Notes under the pieces: model-generated
Told to the model about the DNA's origin: nothing
The model's input: only the letters and a program-made list of their open reading frames with translations
Database searches by the model: none
Translations under genes and position numbers: made by a program
Assembly: GCA_032433595.1 (NCBI GenBank)
Contig: JASWJB010000057.1
Location: forward strand, 1 to 64,000
Reading direction: 5' to 3'
Source: Conoideocrella luteorostrata
Lineage: Eukaryota; Ascomycota; Sordariomycetes; Hypocreales; Clavicipitaceae
Length of the DNA: 64,000 bases
Shown here: positions 59,198-64,000 of the stretch, in pieces
Numbering within the stretch: position 1 is the first letter of the stretch
How the letters are laid out: every line of letters begins with the position of its first letter

Positions 59198-59738
59198 GCA
59201 TTATTCTAAAATTCTTCTTGTACGATGCGAAGTCCGTAGCCGGTGGGTTCGACACTGATAATAATCATACCATCTTTGCATCACAATGTAACGTCTACCC
59301 AGGAATCTTTACTCAAAACAGTCCATCGACTTGAGTCACGTATTAGCTAGTTTATCGATACTACTTATGAAATATTTTTGTTTTAAATCGATTTTCACTT
59401 CTCCTGTGCTTGACGTCGTCGACTCGTCCTGCACTCTTTGGTGCCTACCCTGTGGACCCACAACTCCGGCTTTTAATCCACGTGACGCCGCTGAATTTCT
59501 GGCTTGCAAGTGGACTCAGCATCGAAGCTCGAGATCTGTGCATTATCAACGACCCTTTCCTCGTAGCACTGTATTATCCTCTCCCCAAGCTACTGTTGAA
59601 TGCCCTGCCTTCGAAGTCGCCGTCCTTGAGCCGTAGAGAACCGGTCTACGCTGCTCATGATATAGGGCGGTCCTTTTCAAACTTCCCTCACCAAATCCGG
59701 TGGTTCCGCATTTTTGCGACAGCTCCGATACGCCCAAC
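59198..59738. other. Intergenic region MTQ1 / m-AAA protease
   Basis: About 540 bp between two plus-strand genes, including the protease promoter. A plus-strand frame (59410-59781) stays open for 123 codons but starts at TTG and overlaps the protease start in another frame; probably chance. Confidence 0.5.
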
Positions 59739-62551
59739 ATGTCAAGATATCTCCGACAATCGAGCCAGCTCGCGCGGCTAGCTAGAGTCTCACAACAGCC
59801 AAGCTTTCAGCGGAGTTTGCGCCTTCCAGGCGTGTCACGATCGCTCCATTCACGGACGCTACCAGCCCCATATGGCATTTCTGTGAGATACTACTCCTCA
59901 TCAAAGCCCCCGCAGCCGGACGATGACCCGAACAACGTGAGTACGGACAAAAGAAGCGAGTCGCCGAAAAGCCAGAACGCATCGGAGAATAAACAGACAG
60001 AGGGGAAGGATGTGGAGCATGTCAAGGTTGCGCCCCTACCAGAAGGATGGATTCGGCTATCTAAAGACGAGATTACTCAGCTGGAGGCTTTCCAGAAGGT
60101 GCTGCCGGAGGCACAGAAAGCTACGTTAAAAGATATACTTCGCGGCTTGCAGCAGACTGGTGCGCCTATCGAGGTGCGCGATTTACTCCAGAAGATGCGC
60201 AAGGGACCCGGCAACTTGTCGATACTGGACAAAGGCAAGCTCATGCGATGTGTATTCATGATGGCCGAGAGATTAGCCGAATGGGAAATGGAAGAGCAGC
60301 GAAAGGGAAACCGAATGTTCGACCAAAACCAAAAGCCGAATCGGAACCAGAGCGACGCCGAGACTGGCAAGAGTGAACCTGAGTTCGAGACTCGCAGTCA
60401 AAAGTCGGAAGAGGGTGGACAAAATCAGCAGGGCTCAGGGCAGCCCAAGAAGCCCGAGCGAAATGGCTGGTGGGATGCCCTGCAGACTGGTTTAGTTCTT
60501 GGTATTACCCTCTGGGCTGTGGACTCGCTCAGCAAGCCGTTCTCGGAGAAGGAAATCACCTGGCAGGAGATGCGCAAGGCTTTCTTGGACAAGGGTCTTG
60601 TACAAAAGATGGTAGTGGTCAATGGATCGCAAGTGCGTGTCGAACTACACCCTGACGCTACTCAAGGTGATGCTGGGTCAAATGGCAAGAGGACTTATGT
60701 CTTTACAATTGGTTCAGTAGAGTCATTTGAGAAGAAGCTCGAAGAAGCTCAAGATCAGCTTGGTATCCCGGCTTCGGAAAGAATACCTGTTAGCTACGAA
60801 GCTGGTGGCAGCACGATTGGGAACCTTCTCTTGGCCTTTGGCCCAACTCTGCTATTCATTGGCCTCATCCTTTGGACCCAGCGATCCATGAGTGGCCGAG
60901 CTGGCGGCGGTGGCATGTTCAACTTTGGCAAGAGCAAGGCCAAGAAGTTCAACGCCGAGAACTCTGTCAAGGTGAAGTTTGCTGATGTTGCTGGCTTAGA
61001 AGAAGCCAAGACAGAAATTATGGAATTTGTCAGCTTCCTCAAACAACCCGAAAAGTTTGAGAAACTGGGTGCCAAGATTCCGCGTGGCGCTATTCTTGCC
61101 GGCCCCCCTGGTACCGGCAAGACGCTTCTCGCAAAAGCTACTGCAGGCGAGTCTGGCGTTCCCTTTTTTAGCGTGAGCGGTTCGGAATTTGTGGAAATGT
61201 TTGTCGGTGTTGGTCCTTCCAGAGTCCGCGATTTGTTCGCAGAAGGTCGCAAGAACGCGCCTTGTATTATCTTCATTGACGAAATTGATGCCATTGGCCG
61301 AGCTCGTATGGAGAGCGGACGTGGCTTTGGAGGCAACGACGAACGAGAGGCTACGCTGAACCAGATCTTAACGGAAATGGACGGCTTCAACACCCGTGAA
61401 CAGGTTGTTGTTTTGGCTGGTACCAACCGCGCAGACATTTTGGACAAGGCCCTCATGCGACCTGGCCGCTTTGACAGACACATCTTCATTGATCGCCCTA
61501 CCATGAATGGACGCAAAGAGATCTTCAAGGTTTATCTCAACAAGATTGTCACCAACGAGGATCAAGATTTTCTTGTTGGCCGTCTCGCTACACTTACCCC
61601 TGGCTTCTCCGGTGCGGACATTTCTAACGTCGTTAATGAAGCAGCTTTGATTGGTAAGTCGACCAATATTTGACTCAGCCCCCTCCCCCCCCCATTTTTT
61701 TTTGTTCCCCGTTGCGTATCACGGGATGTTCTTACTAATACTGATGATTAGCTGCTCGGGGCAACGCTGACGACGTCAAGATGGAACATTTTGAGCGAGC
61801 CATTGAGCGAGTTATTGGTGGCCTGGAACGCAAGTCGCTGGTGCTTCGACCGGAAGAGAAGAAGACTGTGGCCTACCACGAGGCAGGCCATGCCATCTGT
61901 GGCTGGTTTCTTCAGCATGCTGACCCTCTGCTCAAGGTATCCATCATACCACGCGGACAAGGAGCCCTCGGATACGCACAGTATCTGCCGCAGGATGCCT
62001 ATCTGATGAACACCAACCAGCTGATGGACCGCATGTCCATGACCATGGGAGGACGTGTCTCTGAGGAGCTGCATTTTCCCACAGTGACCACAGGAGCTAG
62101 CGATGACTTCAAGAAGGTCTCACAAATGGCTCGAAACATGGTTACACAATGGGGCATGTCCGACAAGGTGGGGCCCGTCTTCTTTGAAAACGACCCCAAT
62201 CGCATGCAGAAGCCATTCGCAGAGGCAACGGCTCAACAGATTGATCAGGAGGTTCACAGAATTGTTGACGAAGCCTACCAGCGATGCAAAGACCTGCTGC
62301 TTGAGAAGAAAACGGAGGTAGGCCTCATTGCTGAGGAGCTACTGAAAAAGGAAGTACTGGTTCGAGATGATATGGTACGGATCCTGGGCAAGCGACCGTT
62401 TGAAGACAATCATGAGGAATTTGAGAAGTACTTTGGTGGAGGTAAAGAGGAAAGTGCTCCGCCGCCGTTTCCCGCTGAGACGGATATTCCCAAAGACGAA
62501 CCCCCCACGCCAGCGCCAGCGTATAGCCGCCACCCTCAGAGTACAAGGTGA
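59739..62551 (+). CDS. Mitochondrial m-AAA protease subunit (Afg3/Yta12 family)
   Basis: Exons 59739-61653 and 61752-62551 give 904 residues. The start [20 protein letters not shown] is a basic presequence. Two hydrophobic segments ([15 protein letters not shown] and [18 protein letters not shown]) flank an intermembrane domain. The AAA module has Walker A GPPGTGKT (from residue 455), Walker B IIFIDEID (about 510-517), and the second region of homology ([20 protein letters not shown]). The FtsH-type zinc protease motif HEAGH is at 681-685, after the intron. The m-AAA protease sits in the inner membrane facing the matrix, degrading unassembled proteins and maturing ribosomal protein L32. Afg3 and Yta12 are paralogues; I cannot say with certainty which this is. 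A C-rich then T-rich tract (61680-61703) lies inside the intron. Confidence 0.93.
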
Positions 62552-63456
62552 GGCGTTGGGACCCGAAAAGCAGCATCTTGGCTGAAGTAGAAGAGTGGCA
62601 CGACCGCCCAAGGCCGACCGTAGTTTCAATGGGTTGGGAAGTTGATCCGACCAGTTGAATTGATTCCGTGTATCTCCGAATACGCGATGGTTGGCTGGGG
62701 ATAAAGAATTCCCTGCGGACATCCCAACGTGACAGTCAGGTGTGGCAATAACTGCCAGGCCACAGTCATGTTCTCTCTCAACTCTACCTATATATATATG
62801 TACATGTAGGGCATCTGATAACAGCCCGATCTGTATTCAAATAGCATCATCTGGCGCCCCTTTGGGCAGCCGCATGTGGGAAAGGGATAAACTCATTTCG
62901 ATATGTAACAATTGTATGTTGTACTTTAGCTCTAGAATAGAAGTGTCCGTGCGGACGAATCAAAAGGACGATAGCGAATGGATTTTCACCGATTGAACCC
63001 GATTGTGACTGCTTAAAAGCGACTGCAGACCTGCGCTATGTTTCCGACATGCTGAAGCAGCCGAGCACGCACAATGGCTTTGGTCGAACTGCTGCAAGTT
63101 GTGCTCTAACTACAATATTGCTCCAAATAGCGACAAATTTTCTTAGAGTGAAATTGCCGGCACCTAATTGGCCTAGAAAGTTCCTCGCCGCTGCGGGCCC
63201 CGCAATTGGTTGCCTTTTTTCGCGTCCACAGGTTCAATAAGACTGGTTGACTGGGAAAAGTATTGATGTCATGTCGAAGATGAGTTCCATATTTGTTTAT
63301 GTCTGTATGGAGATATATATTTTGTTTTTTTTATAAAAGCGGACGAGGACGACGGCCGTCTTGGTGCAGAGCTGTTGTTACTGCATTGATACATCTAAGC
63401 TTTCTTTTGATTGGACTCCCATTAGTACTGAGTTTGTCATCGACATCCACGACAAA
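62552..63456. other. Intergenic region m-AAA protease / Bor1-like gene
   Basis: About 905 bp between two plus-strand genes. A TATATATATATG run lies near 62788-62800. No gene is supported. Confidence 0.5.
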
Positions 63457-64000
63457 ATGTCCTCGAGCATCGCTGGACCTGCCCAGGATCCATCCGCCCC
63501 AGATGAGCGGCCTTCAATGCAGAGTAATGCTAGGTGGAAAATTCATCTCCTTCGCGGCATGGTCAACGATGTGCGCAGAAGACTGCCATATTATGTGAGC
63601 GATTGGTTAGATGCGTGGGATTATCGAGTGGTTCCGGCTACGGTTTACATGTATTTTGCAAAGTCAGTCACTCTTACACTCTGAACTTGATGATAGTATG
63701 AAGGGTGGGATGTTAACTCGATATATAGCATATTGCCTGCCTTGGCCTTTTCGCTGGACATGTTTTCCAAGACAGGGTCGAACTACGGCGTGAATGAAGT
63801 CTTGTTGGCGTCCGTATTGGGATCCGTTGTATTTTCCATCTTTGCGGCGCAACCGCTTATCATTGTTGGTGTGACTGGTACGTCTTTTTGAGCGCATCAT
63901 TGATGGTTTTCTGATTCCTAACCATGATCCAGGTCCCATTACCGTGTTTAACTAGTTGGTCAATCTGAGTGCTATTCCCGATGACTTCGTGGTCACTAAC
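63457..64000 (+). CDS. BOR1: Bor1-like anion (bicarbonate/borate) transporter, 5' part only
   Basis: The gene runs off the right edge. Visible exons are 63457-63662, 63729-63877 and 63933-63954, followed by a donor GTTGGT. The protein starts MSSSIAGPAQDPSAPDERP and has a short cytosolic stretch with LLRGMVNDVRRRLPYYVSDW. The first membrane helices follow: NILPALAFSLDMFSKTG, then VLLASVLGSVVFSIFAAQPL and IIVGVTGPITVFN. This pattern is the entry of the SLC4/Bor1 family, and GVTGPITVFN is a well-kept block. Yeast Bor1 exports borate at the plasma membrane; transport in this protein is inferred. Splice phases join without stops, so the gene appears intact as far as it is seen. Confidence 0.88.

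Noticed and set aside
59410..59781. Plus-strand open frame of 123 codons upstream of the m-AAA protease
   Set aside because: Begins at TTG, overlaps the protease start in another frame, and matches nothing I know; could be revisited if transcripts show an upstream coding region.
60794..61528. Antisense open frame of 244 codons inside the m-AAA protease gene
   Set aside because: It mirrors the AAA domain coding sequence; a shadow produced by codon bias.

Overview
The window is nuclear DNA of a filamentous ascomycete (Pezizomycotina, probably Sordariomycetes and possibly Hypocreales; that finer placement rests only on remembered similarity). The grounds are genes broken by short introns of about 50-80 nt with GT...AG ends and CTAAC/CTGAC-like branch sites, single-gene transcription units on both strands, no operons, CT-rich 5' leaders, and a full set of eukaryotic housekeeping genes. 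I rebuilt 20 protein genes by splicing by eye. Three small ones (TOM7, LSM5, RPB11) are split into exons so short that simple open-frame scanning misses them. Coordinates of exons are manual and should be confirmed with RNA data.

Layout. 0.5-5 kb: mitochondrial FAD/folate-type carrier (-), TOM7 (-), splicing factor HSH49/SF3B4 (+). 4.7-13.3 kb: cohesin loader MAU2/SCC4 (-) and cytokinesis protein CYK3 (-). 15-19.5 kb: germinal-centre kinase (+) and RAI1 decapping nuclease (-). 20.8-26.8 kb: HDA1-complex subunit with an SQ-rich minisatellite (+), then COX6 (-). 29.2-34.2 kb: fatty acid elongase (+) and an F-box protein (+). 34.2-47 kb: a gene-poor stretch holding one fungal protein of unknown function (40.5-41.8 kb). 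47-53 kb: glycogen synthase (-) and YTM1 (+). 53.3-57.7 kb: a DEDDy 3'-5' exonuclease (-), LSM5 (+), RPB11 (-). 58.1-64 kb: MTQ1/HemK methyltransferase (+), an m-AAA protease (+), and the 5' end of a Bor1-like anion transporter cut by the window edge.

How they relate. The genes do not form a biosynthetic cluster or a defence island. Six act in or on mitochondria (carrier, TOM7, COX6, MTQ1, m-AAA protease, and possibly the exonuclease). Five act in RNA synthesis, processing or ribosome assembly (HSH49, RAI1, LSM5, RPB11, YTM1). Others serve chromatin (MAU2, HDA1 subunit) or septation (CYK3, the GCK kinase). I found no convincing tRNA, rRNA, transposon or CRISPR array.

The strongest unexplained signal is a short dispersed motif, TACGGAGTA/TACTCCGTA. 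I found about 25 exact copies, all between genes, 15 of them in 42.9-46.2 kb, often as head-to-tail heptamers and once as a perfect 16-bp palindrome. The second is an 18-bp minisatellite inside the HDA1-complex gene that encodes a dense array of SQ dipeptides.
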